This document shows, one piece after another, positions 31,476 through 43,324 of a stretch of DNA of 64,000 nt. The first letter of the stretch is position 1; each line of letters starts with the position of its first letter. The DNA is taken from positions 35,341,798 through 35,405,797 of the forward strand of contig NC_088645.1 of NCBI RefSeq assembly GCF_964019385.1, read 5' to 3'. The translations under genes and the position numbers were made by a program. The notes below the pieces were generated by a model, which did no database searches, was not told where the DNA came from, and saw only the letters and a program-made list of their open reading frames with translations. Source of the stretch: Sycon ciliatum (Eukaryota; Porifera; Calcarea; Leucosolenida; Sycettidae).

Positions 31476-32313
31476 TAGACCCAGGTGCTCGAAGTCCGTA
31501 CACGTTTACAGTGTGTGTTTGCCGAGCTGAAACTCACACTAGCAATGATCACTTGCCAGAATCCTGCTCGTGGATGGAAGGTATCTTGTCAAGTTTGTTT
31601 TGAGGCCAGGCTCGATTGAACCAGGCCATCTTTCGATCCGATCTGTTTCTCTGGAGTTCGCTCATTTTTCATATCAAAATTTGGTGTCGCAGAGGGTACT
31701 CTAAGTCCGTACTGATCAGAGGTGACTCGAAATACACACATATTTCTGCTAATTGCTAACTTGCAATCCCTCGGTTACGACGAAAGCACCGAAGGGATAT
31801 GTTTGGCATGTGCCTCCACCGGTATTTCTTGCAAAAGCGTAGTTTGTTGCCGAAATGCAAGCTGTTTTTAGTCGGCTCAGAGAAGAAGCAGCTGCGCTGT
31901 GAAAACCGCGGGAAAACAGTGGTGGAGATGCCAGGAGTGTCAACCTTTCTGCAAGGATTGGTGGTTCTCTGTAAATTCTTCTCCTCTGGCCATTGTCAGC
32001 TCTAAGCTGGCTCTTGATGATTGAGTGAAGGTCTGTTTGACGCTGTGTCCGTTCGAAATCGGTCTTGGCAAAGTTGATTTTTGCATGAAATGTAACCCAA
32101 TTTGTATTTCGTATGGACACTCGAAAACCCACTCCCGTGGTATGGGACTTCTGCTGATCGTAGATCCCTGAAAATTGGTACGCGAGGAGAACATACCACA
32201 CTGTCCCCTCCATAAAATATTTGAGTCGAATACAATAACAGAACATGAAATTATGGGCGTACGAACTTAGGATACCATGTACGGACTTCGAGCACCTGGG
32301 TCTACGTATGCAC
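31476..32313. mobile_element. TIR element with TAGACCCAGGTGCTCGAAG ends
   Basis: TAGACCCAGGTGCTCGAAG plus TCCGTACA at 31476 is inverted exactly at 32287-32313. A second, inner pair (CTCTAAGTCCGTAC near 31700 and GTACGAACTTAGGA near 32258) suggests nested or subterminal repeats. A minus-strand 165-codon ORF (32246-31749) inside has no recognisable domain. I see no clear target duplication. Confidence 0.75.
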
Positions 32314-32674
32314 AGTCAGCCGAGGGAAATGCAGGAGAAGGGCGGCGGGCGCGCGCGGGTGTTCAAGGAAGTACGGTACTGCAGGATGGCTGATTGTATC
32401 AGCCATATCCGGGGGTCGTGAACCGTAGCAGGCGGGCGCGTCCTGCGACATGCGGCCTCTACAAGTATAGGATACTATAGGGTGCACGAACTTCAAAACA
32501 AAACAAAAACTCACGTGAAAACCTCGCATGGCATATGCATTAATGGCCCAAGGATAAAAAAAAGAAGAAGAAAAAAGAAAAGAAAAAATTAATTGAGGAG
32601 ATAAAAGCAACAGCTACAGAGCTAGAGAGAGAATCACTGATAACGAGCAAGAACAGGACACTTTCAAGTCAATC

Positions 32675-33072
32675 TAAGGGTGCGTTCTTAAATCCTCTCG
32701 GAAAAGTTGGAGACTCTCCGAAAAGTTCGAGAGCTGTTCTTATATCCTCTCCGACTTTTAGGAGGCTCTCCAAAGCTCTCCAGGCTCTCCAAGCTTCAGA
32801 GGTGGTTGAAACTTGGAGATTCCCGCGGTTTGGGATCAGCGCATGCGAACTACGACTAAAAGCCACGTGTTCATCATGAGTGTACGCATTTCCCTTTTCG
32901 CATACGCACATACATTCATCACTCAAGATCGCGGCCCCTTTGATGCTTCATTTTGCTTGACATGTGCAAAATATCTCCGAATTCTTCGAGACCCGTTCTT
33001 GAGTAATCCCAGTTTCTTCGACTTCTCTTTTCTTCTTCTTCTAGAAGCTAGAGAATATAAGAACGCACCCTA
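32675..33072. mobile_element. hAT-like MITE with AGGGTGCGTTCTTA ends
   Basis: AGGGTGCGTTCTTAAATCCTC near 32678 is inverted at TATAAGAACGCACCCT (33055-33071). CTCTCC/GGAGAG words cluster at the left. The ends fit the hAT pattern. The target duplication is not clear. Confidence 0.7.
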
Positions 33073-35170
33073 GTACTCCTTGACGGATTATGCTAATATT
33101 TTCGTTGAATTATGCTTTTCGCATTGCTGAAAATATTGCAGAATTATGCTATTTTTATGCTAAAAGTTATCATAATTATTATGCCGCATTATGCTCACGT
33201 ATGCTGCTAATGTACGTGTATTATGATGGTTCTGTGCAAAATAACAGGGGAATTTTTTTGTAGAGGGCGTTGTACTGTAGTAGCAAAAGTTCAACGGAAT
33301 CAACGCACCGTCCGACCTACAGTCTGTTTCAAAAAGATAAAAAGTATGAAGATAAGGGAAATTTGGACAACAAAGTACATACATGTAGAATGGCTTGTTA
33401 GGACACGGCAAATTGTTCTGTGAAGGTTTCGGAACAATTGGACCAACCATTAAGGAGTTAGAATTTCGGCCAGGTTTCCCGCCTTTTCCCATGGTTTACA
33501 ATTTGCCCAGGAAGCCAGTATCGATTTTTTTATCAAAACCCACGATTTATCCTCTCCTTTTTGGCCTTGTGGTTATGAATGCTGTCTGCTGACCATGAAG
33601 TTGTCACTGATACAACGAAATTTGAAAGAAAAAGAAAAAAGGCCCAACCCTGCCCGGCCAGCTATTTGGACTTACGGGGGTCACCATGGCAGATAATGAA
33701 GTAGTAAAAATGAGCTAGTATGGCTGTGAAAACAGTCTATATGACCATGAAGTTGTGAGTTCAAATCCCAACCTATCCTCAATTTTTTTTTCACTGAGCC
33801 TCTTGTACGGGCAAAATAACACATTTTGTGAAGAATCAACACATACATGTAAAACGAATCATCAGATACAGTATTTACAGAGTCTGTCACTCAGTAGGAT
33901 CACTGCACTGTGCAGGTTCACTGGATGCGTGCCTTCGCCGCCACTAGCACAGCAGGGGACTCAGGCATGGCAGGAGCAAACATGCTCCTTGAGCCACGCA
34001 GGCACATAGCACCACAACGCACCAGGGCAAACCCAAGGCGGCAGCGCAGCAAGGAGATAACCTGCCCGCCGCACGGTATTATGGCTCCTTACTCTTCTCA
34101 GCCAGGAGCTATCCTCAATTCAAACTTTTTTTTCATTGTTTTGGTGATCAAGCTGGTACAAGACAAAGTCAAAGAAGATGGCTGCACCAAACGACTTTTT
34201 GTTGGAGCTCGCGCTTCCTGCCGAACTGACTGACTCTTGACTGGCTCACGCCATGTGAACACACCCACAACACTGCAATGGTGTGAGTGATTTATAATGG
34301 AAGTCATCGCGCTGTAGCTTTTTGACTCGGATTTATTTTAGTATTTCAAGATCGCCAATTTATTTGAATGTAGCAGTCAACGACGTCTTCTATCATATCA
34401 GCGTCTGCTTTTCTCAAAATGTCGTCGAAGTCACACGAATAGCTTTGCCAAGTCATGGCCTTGGGAATGAGTCCGTGTCGATGTCGTTTTCGTCACACGG
34501 TGAGTAAATTGCATCGCAGCTCAAAGAAACCGTAGTATTTTGATCACAAAAGGAATTGGGACCCATGCCGCTCGTCAACATTTACAACACTTTCGTTTCG
34601 ACATGTCCTCTCTGACTCCATTATCGATACGAGGAAGAACTCGTTTGTTGTAAACCAGACGTACACATGACTGTATCAACGTGAGTGAGTTGTCATTTTT
34701 CCTGCTTTCGCGCGGAATATTTCTTCGAGTTCACAGTGAGTTTTTCCAGGCAGCGCTCGAGTGCTCATACGGTCAGACGCCAAACTCCGCGGGCGATCGC
34801 CAGGATTGCAAATCTTTTTGAAACGGACTGTAGCTACAACCATCACTGATTGTAGTGGACTGGACATGTTATCAAGGGAGTCGTAAACCTACGACTTCCT
34901 GGTGCATCTACTTGTACATGTACTTGTACTTGTACTTGTAGAACATGTACAACTGTATGGAATTTGATGCGAACATTCCAATTTATGCGATTGGTATCCA
35001 ATTTGCCTCGAATTATGCGATTATTCGATTTTGGTAGGAATTATGCGAAAAATTATGCTTGCATAATCTGTCAAGCCGACTCAAGGCCTACAATCTAGCG
35101 CATAAATGAGCCATCAAGCCCTACGGCTACATGTACGTGTAGCCGGGGAAAAGGTTCCTCTACAATGTAG
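33073..35170. other. No gene; contains a retrotransposon 3' tail fragment
   Basis: About 33636-33710 repeats the 3' UTR of the RLE retrotransposon at 35440-35510 (GGCCCAACCCTGCCC, CTATTTGGACTTACGGGGGT). It appears to be a severely truncated relative. A B-box-like GTTCAAATCCC lies at about 33758, and a short ACTTGT/ACATGT tandem repeat at about 34910-34960. Other ORFs are short and featureless. Confidence 0.6.
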
Positions 35171-35232
35171 TAAGGCCACACTGAAGAAGGTCTGTGGTTC
35201 GACTCACCCGACCGACCGTACATTTTTCAGCC

Positions 35233-35347
35233 CGACCGTAACTTTTTTTCGGCGGGCTGTCGTGTGACTGACGTATGTGGACTGAACACGTACGTCCACG
35301 TCTACGTGCTGTGCAGCGTGAGTCTGCGGACGCAGGCGGCTCCTTTT
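35233..35347. repeat. 115-bp direct repeat, left copy (target duplication)
   Basis: From CGACCGTAACTTTTTTTCGG to GGCGGCTCCTTTT, repeated at 38012-38126 with one difference. It abuts the poly(A) end of the minus-strand retrotransposon. Confidence 0.88.
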
Positions 35348-38011
35348 TTTTTTATGTATTTTTTTTTTTTTTTTTTTCACCGCGCGAAATCTGCCACTGC
35401 ACGGGCAACAGAACATAATGAGACTCGTGAAAAAAGAAAAAGGCCCAACCCTGCCCTGCCAGTTATTTGGACTTACGGGGGTCGCCATGGCAAATAATAA
35501 TGGAAAAACCAAGATCAATCGTGCACGCAACACAAGTAAAAGAAGAAGAAAAATGGAACAGAGAATCAGAAGTGGCATTCTGCTGCGGCCAGCACAGCGG
35601 GAATGTCAGCCAAAGCTCGGTTAGATTTCGGTTGAGCGGCGCGATGTCCACGGAGGCTAGCATTTGCTGAGCGGACAAGAGAGAAAGAGACCCTTGACCT
35701 GATCCAGGCCAGTACGGTGGAATAGGGCTCTTTTCTCTTGTCCGAAAGCATACAGGCAACTCTGTTGTAGAGCGCAGTGGCCGCTTTCCCGAATCCTCCA
35801 GATGCACTCAAGACGACCGGCACAAATGACGCGTGCTCAATTTCACGGATTCGCTCCTCATACGAGCGCCTCTTCTCAGCTTCGTGTTTTCGGTAAGTAG
35901 CTGGAAGTGACTGCTGGCGGTTGGACCGTGCATGGGGGTTGAAGACGCGGATGTCTAGGAACGTCTTCTCGAAACGCCCACCCCATATGCCGGATGCTGC
36001 CACGTCCAGGCGAGCGCCGTCGGCTGAGATCGCTGTGCGATGACGCAGGGTCTCACCGGTGATCGGTTGCAGTGAAGGTTCGGTGCTCACGTCATGGGCC
36101 ACGTCCTTCAGGAGGGATGCTGTTAAATCACGGAGGTCGTTGTGACGCATGGAGGGGTAGCCGCCAATGGGGCAGGACAAAGCGTGTTCAGGTGTGAAAG
36201 AAGCCCCGCATGCACAGGTTGAGGGCAGTCCAGACGGGATCCAACCATAGCGCAAATGAAGCGAGTCGCGGAAAGCTTGTTTGTTGAGGACAAAACCATA
36301 GCGACGGAGCGGGCGGCAGGTAAGCCAACTAGAGGCTCCCTTCTCTGATGCCAGCTCCAGCACACGAAGCGTGGCGGGAGGGCAGCTATCCTTGATGGAC
36401 TTGGCGTGGTCCATGCGTGCACGGCGGGCTTGTGATGAAGCATCTGCCTTCGCTTTTCTTGTCTCGTGCGGGATGCCGTCGAGGGATTCATCCTGACGCA
36501 GGATACGCTCTACGAGGGCGCGCGTGATAGCTTTGGAGTCACGATGCTGGACTGACAGGGAGGCCGGGATGATGAGCCCCAAACCTCCGTCTCTGCAGGG
36601 TAGAGCTAGGATGGACCTTTCAAGATCACCTGGAGGAGGTCGGTGGGTGATGGCGGGAATGAGCTTCACGCGGATCATGTCCTCCAACGGAGCTAGCAAG
36701 TGCGCGGTGTCAGGCACGGTGCGGGCTATGAAGGCCCATTTGTGCCGCAGGCCCTGTCCAAATGCCGCAAATGCTGCTTGGGGCTGGGTGACAGCATACT
36801 GGGCTAAGACTGCAACCTCTGCGCACCACTCCTGGACTTTCGATCGAACAAAACCCTCACAGTACTGTGCGGTGCCCAGAACTGCGCCCAGATGACGACA
36901 GCCGTCAACCCGGATGTCCACATTGGTGTCACCAAAGAGCTCGGCTGCTAGGTCAGCATGGTCTGGTTTTGTTAGAAGAATGGACTTCTTGGCGTTGATG
37001 AAGTAGCCGAAAGCTGGCCCCTCTTCCTCCAGGATAGACCACCACGTGCGCAGCGTCCGCAGCTTGCCACCCGCTGTTGAGTCGTCTGCGAACCAGGCTT
37101 GAAGGGCACCGCTGGACTTGGCTCTTTGTATGAGGGGTACCGTTCCAAGTGCATACATGGCCATGGCGAGAGGATCGCCTTGGGTGGTACCTTCGCAAGA
37201 CAGAAGTGTTTCGCCTCCAACGAAGAGCTTGGATGGGGAGCGGTAGGAGTTGATGACGGTAGTTGAGAACTCCGGGCAGAGGTGGCGGATGTTTGCGAGA
37301 CATGCAGCACGGTTAATGCAATTGAAGGCATTTGAGGCATCGGCAAGTAGAACGGCTTCCGTGTCGTCATTTGCGAATGTGGTCTTGATGGCGTGAATTG
37401 CAGCTTCGATGCCACACTGTTGGCCGGCACAGAGTTGGAGAGAGCCGACTGCTTGTTCGATGGCTGGACCGACCACTGTCAAGATGGTTTTCCCTAGCAC
37501 GCGGCGCACAACTTCCCCAACGCCAATAGGGCGCACACCTGGTTGTTTGTCTAGGGGAATGAGCCGGCAGGCATTGTAGGCCTCCAATGACGCTGGATCA
37601 ACAGGGCACGATGCTAATCGGCGTGCACATAGTGCTAGGGCATCGCACAGGTCGTCAGAGGATGAGCCGAATGACGTGCAGATTTGTCGCCAGCCCACTG
37701 CATCCATACCAGAAGGCCCCGCTGCTCCAGTGGTGTTGAGTACTGCCTGCTTCACGACATCCCTGGTGATGGCGGAGAACATGATTGGATGGGGAGGTGG
37801 GGGTGGGACACCTGTGATTGCTGCACTATCTTGCAGGTCTTCTGCCGGCGGATGTTTGGCGGTCAGAATGTCCCTGACTGTTTGCCCGTTGATCTTGTCG
37901 TCAAGGGACAAGACACCCTTAGAGCTGGTATCGGACAGCATTCTGACTGCCGTGGTGGTTTTGCCCTCTGCTATCAAGTTGGCAAAGCGGCGGGCATCAT
38001 CGGGGTGCTTG
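35348..38011 (-). mobile_element. 5'-truncated non-LTR retrotransposon of the restriction-like-endonuclease type
   Basis: The minus-strand element ends in an A-rich tail (poly-T at about 35344-35380 on the plus strand) right against the left 115-bp repeat. It starts abruptly at 38011 against the right repeat. It encodes a reverse transcriptase followed by a Cys-His motif and a PD-(D/E)XK-like endonuclease, the arrangement of R2/CRE/NeSL/HERO-type elements. The missing N-terminal part, with any DNA-binding fingers, indicates 5' truncation. R9 of rotifers is known to make a target duplication of comparable length. Confidence 0.8.
35566..38011 (-). pseudogene. RT plus RLE endonuclease ORF, N-terminally truncated
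   Basis: About 815 codons are open from 38011 to a stop at 35566. A chance open frame in the flanking DNA extends it to 38526, but those first ~171 residues come from the target sequence and the 115-bp repeat. RT motifs in order are GPSGMDAVGWRQ, CRLIPLDKQPGVRPIGVGEVVRR, ADASNAFNCINR, CEGTTQGDPLAMAMYALG and the catalytic AWFADD. The thumb follows. Then come C-x-C-x7-H-x4-C (CACGASFTPEHALSC) and an endonuclease-like block with LDVAASG and FLDIRVFNP carrying acidic residues. The frame is undamaged, so the insertion may be young. Confidence 0.82.
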
Positions 38012-38126
38012 CGACCGTAACTTTTTTTCGGCGGGCTGTCGTGTGACTGACGTATGTGGACTGAACACGTACGTCCACGTCTACGTGCTGTGAAGCGTGA
38101 GTCTGCGGACGCAGGCGGCTCCTTTT
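38012..38126. repeat. 115-bp direct repeat, right copy (target duplication)
   Basis: Matches 35233-35347 (GTGAAGCGTG here, GTGCAGCGTG on the left). It lies at the 5' end of the retrotransposon. Confidence 0.88.
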
Positions 38127-38842
38127 GGACTTGACTTGTAGTTGTACTGCAGTGCAGTGCAGTGATCCGTGAGTGGTACGACTGCTGCCTTGTGCTGGTA
38201 GTAGAGTCTACTCGATACGACCACCGCCGCACCGGCAGACTAGCGAGACTTATTTTGAAGTGACCGTCCGGTTGAGAGTGATTGCCTCGTTCCAGATTAA
38301 GGACGGCCTTCTGTTTTGGGATGAAGGACAGACGAGATTGCACTTTCCTCGTGTATTGGGAACGATATTTCACCTGTACCGGTAAGTTGCTGCTCCATGT
38401 GTGCAAGCACAGGAAGCGTCGAGGAAAAAGCCCATGTATTCGTGCACGCCGACACCAAACTAGCAATACATGTACCGGTACATTGTACAATTTGTACTTC
38501 GAAGTAGTTCCCGAACTTACTTTCAACTCGCATCGTTCTTCATTTGCTTGTTGATTTGGACAGTCAGAGTCACCGCTTGAAGTTATTCTCTTCTCGTTCC
38601 AGAGCTACACAATGTTTCAAAGTATTAGCCAGTGATCCCTTTAAGGCTTTATACAACATGTATGGCATAACACTGCGTAATAATGCCGATGTACTGGGTG
38701 TCTAAAGGCAGTACAGTGTATTTACATGACTGTACTAAAAATATATATTTAAAAAAAAAATTCCGCCCGCCCGCCCGTAAAAAAAATGTCCATGTTAGTC
38801 GAACCACACACCTTCTTCAGTGTGGCCTAATTGTATTTTTTT

Positions 38843-39175
38843 GAAACTCGGGTATTGAGCCAATAATAAAAGTAGAAAGGAAAAGGACATATCGAAACGA
38901 GTTAAGAGTAACTCTCCACCACTGTAACTAGATACTATAATTATACAGTCAGAAAGTGCAACAACTAGGCACAAAACTGACAGAGTACTGAGAGGTTAGC
39001 GCGACGGAGATGTGTTGAAGCTAGGTGTCAGGACGTCGAATGTCTCCATACTCTGTCAGTTTTGTGCCTAGTTGTTGCACTTTCTGACTGTATATAGTAT
39101 CTGGTTACAGTGATAGAGAGTTACTCCTAACTCGTACCCATTATGTCCTTTTCCTTTCTACTTGTAATTTTTTGT
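38843..39175. repeat. Foldback MITE, complete hairpin copy
   Basis: The left arm GAAAAGGACAT...ACGAGTTAAGAGTAACTCT, ACAGTCAGAAAGTGCAACAA and CTAGGCACAAAACTGACAG is mirrored at 39043-39165. The end motif ACTCGGGTATTGAGCCAA is at 38847. Same family as 5.1, 20.0 and 52.2 kb. Confidence 0.85.
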
Positions 39176-39620
39176 AATTTTTTTATTGTTTAAGGATTCC
39201 CCAAAGGCTTTCGCCTATCGAGGGGGTTTCCAAACTTTCCATAATACCAAATCTGTAAAAGAAGTGATGAGCAATACCGGTTGGTACATGGTGAGCAAAG
39301 AAAGAGAAAAAGACATACATTATTAATTATTATGTAGTCTAGGGCAGAGCTCTGCGCTTGAGCATATGATTGCAAGCATGCAGAACTGGGATAATACATG
39401 TACAAGTAAATGATAAAAAGTGTGCCAGAGATAAGCTTCTAAAGAATACGATGTGACGCTACATATTCAACGGAATTCCACCGCAGCAAAACCAATGCTC
39501 GTAGAACTACCTTCATCATTTTGCGAGAACTGTGGCAATACGCCCAGTGAGAAGGCAGATTTTGCCTGTGCTTCTGGTGAAGTAAAATAAAGCTAAACAA
39601 ACAAACAAACAACTGTTTGT
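39176..39620. other. No gene recognised
   Basis: Short featureless ORFs. CAAA repeats at about 39594-39612 adjoin the next foldback element. Confidence 0.5.
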
Positions 39621-41970
39621 GGCAAAAATGAAAATTTCACCAGTTGTAGTCTTCGGGGTGCTGAGTCGAATGGTGTTGGTCCGAGAAAGCTGAGACGCTC
39701 CCTTCCTACTTGAATCCCAATCGAACTCGCGCACTTCCACCGAAACTGGGTGATTGCGCCCTACTAGATGGGGATTTGTATGCAAAATGTCACTAAAAGC
39801 GCCATTTCGTTCTTATAAAAGCACTTATGACCGCTAGGGTCCAGCCGATAATGCCGGCATTATATTTGGCATTATGAGACTATCCGAGCATTAGAGCATT
39901 ATGGAGCATTAGAAAGAAACAAGACGAATATTATGTTAGGTCTGAGCGGCATAACGAGTTTCATAGTGGATAATGTCGGGAAATTTCAGGTTTTTGGCAA
40001 GAATCGGCTAAAGCCATGAGGCATGAGGTGCAACGCCATGTGTTGTACCGGCACATGACTTTGTGATTTTGTAGACACGTAAGCATGGTAAGGGGGGTTA
40101 TGTACTCTTGGTAACACCTTTACTGGCTTTAGTACTAATGCTACATTTACCTGCAATATAATGCATGTAATGCCATTGCTACATAAAGTCTTTACGTTAC
40201 ATTGTAGTCAGGTAAATGTACATGTGATGTAGCATGCCCAACGGTGCAACTGAGGCTGTTACACAAAATAGGTAACAATGATTTACGAGGAGTTCTTGTT
40301 AGAAATCATGGAGGAGACTAGATGTACACGAAGTGAATAATCAAACAGGCGAAGAGGAGTTTTCCTTTTATGCCACAGTCTCTGGACATAGCATCTCTAG
40401 CGATACTGAAGTAAACACTGATCCATTTATAAATTTGGACCTGGATGAAGGAGCGGCTATAAACAGAAAGAGCATGTTCCAAATAACTGCCTTTGCCGAG
40501 TCCAGCTCAGCAGGCTCGAAAGGAAATAGAATTTCTCATGGACGCAGTACCAAGTCGATATGAGTGCTCAGCAGCGCGTGTTTTACTTTCCTGGTGAAGC
40601 ACGTACAGTTCGTCGTGGACGATTGTAATGCAAGGGCTCCAGTCAAGTGCTGTCAGAAAAGAAGGGTATTGTAGCAAACTCTTTGTCTCCACGCAACCTC
40701 AGGAGAAGGAGACAGCCAGCGGCAAGCAGAGGATGTAGAGCGGCAAAATAACTTCGGACCACGTGTTTTCAGGATTTCTGCAAATGGGAGGGATCTTGAT
40801 CTGAGGTCGTCTCTCAGGAACTGGCCTCACGTGAGCTGTTTCAGATGAAGGCATTTTTCACAGAGTGGAATGAGTGACAGCTTGTCTGCAGGTAGGAATA
40901 CCACTTCCCATGATAAGCTTCCAGCATCCAAATGATCACCAGCAATAATGGTTTCACCATTCACTACATGTATAAGCAAGGAAAAAGATTTGATACACCC
41001 ACTATTCAGCCACAGCCCTGCATCAAATTTGCAATGGAGAGCAGCCAATCGAGACGCGATCTTGTCTTATAGTGCTAAGAAGTGGTGGAGCTCGTGAGAG
41101 ATATTGTAGCAGCTTCAGAGGCAGATCGACTAAATGCATCCTTTCCTGGAAGTTTGACAATGCGCAGCCTTTCTTCCATTTTTGTTCCAAACCAAGAGCA
41201 TTATAGCCCTTGTTGAAGCATTATAATCAGCATTATAATCAGCATTATAATCAGCATTATAAGGTAGTTTTTAGAGCATTATGATTAGCATTATACGAAC
41301 ATTTTTGGAGCATTATCCGCTGGACCCTAATGACCGCGATTGGTCCATATGTTGTACTGTTTTGGACGCTGAGTCGACTGGTTTTGGTCCGAAAAGGCTG
41401 CGACGCAGCGTTCCTCCTTTATTCCCAATCGAACATGGTTGAACAAGCGGTCAGGTGCTCCTAGGTGCCCAAAATCCCCAAATCACCTGGTCACCACGCC
41501 AGCAGGCGACAACTTTCACACCAAGGTTCAACTCGAGTTGAACTCGAGTGACAGGACTGCACCCAAAAAAAGGTCAAACAGGCTAGTAAGTTGTACCCTG
41601 CAGGCACGGTGACCAGGTGACTAGTGTACGCAGGAGCACGTGACCGCTTGTTCAACCATGTTCGATTGGGAATAAAGGAGGAACGCTGCATCGCAACCTT
41701 TTCGGACCAAAACCAATCGACTCAGCGTCCAAAAGACTACAACATATGGACCAATCGCGGTCATCCATGGTTTTATAAGAACGAAATGGCGCTTTTAGTG
41801 ACATTTTGCATACAAATATCCATCTAGTAGGGCGCAGTCACCCAGTTTCGGTGGAAGTGCGCGAGTTCGATTGGGATTAAAGTAGGAAGGGAGCGTCTCA
41901 GCTTCCTCGGACCACGACCATTCGACTCAGCACCCCGAAGACTACAACTGGTGAAATTTTAATTTTTGCC
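39621..41970. mobile_element. Large foldback element with ~450-bp arms, carrying a nested hAT
   Basis: GGCAAAAATGAAAATTTCACC at 39621 through TCTTCGGGGTGCTGAGTCGA, AGGGAGC/GCTCCCT and CGCGCACTTCCACCGAAAC is mirrored at 41760-41970. The inner arm (TGGTCCATATGTTGTA, CAATCGAACATGGTTGAAC) pairs between about 41338-41460 and 41640-41755. The left arm is interrupted at 39834 by the hAT element. The loop region includes the palindrome GTTCAACTCGAGTTGAAC at 41526. Confidence 0.85.
39835..41329. mobile_element. hAT element (1.5 kb) with perfect 8-bp target duplication
   Basis: Begins TAGGGTCCAGCCGATAATGC and ends GCATTATCCGCTGGACCCTA. ATGACCGC flanks it on both sides (39827-39834, 41330-41337). Subterminal GCATTAT/AGCATTATAATC words repeat, especially at 41205-41300. 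The interior has only short ORFs (for example 40333-40563, 76 codons) and no transposase motif I recognise, so it is probably non-autonomous. Confidence 0.9.
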
Positions 41971-42169
41971 GTAACTTCCCCTTTAAATTCGATTAAACTG
42001 GTCAAGGAGGTGATCTTAGGGGCAGACCGTTAAATTCCAGAGGGTGCTGTATTTTTATGGAAAAGGAGATTTGATCAGCGCTGTCCATGGTTTGTCAGTA
42101 TCAGCTTATTGGGACGTCGTGCACTGGTTGTGATATGTATACCAAAATTAGATAAGTAGTGGGGACAGA

Positions 42170-42290
42170 CATACTGTAAATCAACACATTTTGGCCGGTG
42201 AGAAACTTTGGCCGGTCTCCAAAATGAAACTTTTGGCTGTGATCAAACTTTGGCCGACTGGGTATTAAATTGACAATCATGCATCTTTTG
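42170..42290. repeat. TTTTGGCCGG repeat, partial
   Basis: ACTGTAAATCAACACATTTTGGCC and ACTTTGGCCGGTCTC repeat the sequence at 50195-50280. Only one end is visible here. Confidence 0.6.
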
Positions 42291-42320
42291 CCTCTGTGGC
42301 AGATGCCCAATGAGTAGGGG

Positions 42321-42799
42321 TACAGTCGTCCCTCTCTGATCCGGCACTTGTTTATCCAGCACCCTTGCAAACCAGCACACTTTCTGGCAAAACGGATTTT
42401 TTCAGTTCATTTTCTACGCTTTTATCCGGCACTTGAATTCCGCCTCCAGCAGCGATTTTCTGCAACAAATCACTCAAACTGTGCATAATTCGATTTTCAA
42501 ATCCAGCAGTTGTACATCGCATACCCTCAGGGAGCATTGTAACATACACAATACATGTAACATACACTTGGGAATATCCTATGCTAGTGCATAGGATATT
42601 CCCAAGTGTATGTTAAAAACATGCATTCCACAAAGTACTTGGATTGACACAGAACATCCCTACGTTTTGACGTACGACACAAACATGTACGTTAATAGGT
42701 GGGCCGGGTTGGAGGGCAGGATTTTATAATCCAGCACCCTTGTTTATCCAGCAGTATATGCCGTTGCAAAAGGTGCCGGATTAGAGAGGGACGACTGTA
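42321..42799. mobile_element. TA-bordered MITE with TACAGTCGTCCCTCTCT ends
   Basis: TACAGTCGTCCCTCTCTGAT plus CCGGCAC at 42321 is inverted at GTGCCGGATTAGAGAGGGACGACTGTA (about 42773-42799). Ends and TA borders fit pogo/Tigger-type MITEs. A nested perfect hairpin of about 28-bp arms (TAACATACACTTGGGAATAT) lies at about 42558-42615. Confidence 0.85.
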
Positions 42800-42832
42800 T
42801 GTACATATACATGTAATCATCATGTTTGTTTA

Positions 42833-43324
42833 AGAAAGAAAAAGGACCAAGGAACAACAAGTTACGCTTTAATGTCCACTAACACCACCAGTGGTAGTTC
42901 CCTTCGGGAACGGACACGATAATTTCTTTACTTTACTTAAAATCAGGCCAATGTTCCCAAAAGGGAACATATCTTTCCGCATGCGATTTGGTCAAGGGAA
43001 ATTCATTTTTCCTCCGCATTTTCTGTTTATATACATATCTAGAAGGCTGTTGATCATGAATCTTGGAATATTTGTCAGGCTTTTGAAATTTTCAAGTATC
43101 GGGATATAACGCAAAATGTCGTGAATTTTCGGTATTCGGCCGTACTTCAGAAATTGAGAATTCTGGTGTGAAAAACAGTCTTTGTCAGACTAATCCACAC
43201 GTAAGAAGTGCACTCTGCTACTATGGCCACCCAACTGGCCTGAAGATTCACTGGAAATTTTGTCATGGCACATAGAAACCCGCCGTCTTTCTTCGATGTT
43301 CCCAAAAGGGAACATTGGCCTGAT
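42833..43324. repeat. Inverted-repeat element with AATGTTCCCAAAAGGGAACAT ends
   Basis: ATCAGGCCAATGTTCCCAAA at about 42942 is inverted at 43296-43324. It directly follows a fragment of the GGACCAAGGAACAACAAGTTACG foldback family (42840-42900). Confidence 0.7.

Larger units (their letters stand above)
35171..38829. mobile_element. TIR transposon split by a retrotransposon
   Basis: AGGCCACACTGAAGAAGG plus TCTGTGGTTCGACT at 35171-35205 is inverted at about 38796-38829 with one or two differences. Without the inserted retrotransposon and its duplication the element would be about 0.9 kb. Next to the TIRs are CCCGACCG and CCCGCCCG tracts. No transposase is recognised. Confidence 0.7.

Noticed and set aside
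31749..32246. 165-codon minus-strand ORF as a transposase for the TIR element
   Set aside because: No DDE, zinc-finger or HTH motif is visible. The element length fits a non-autonomous copy.
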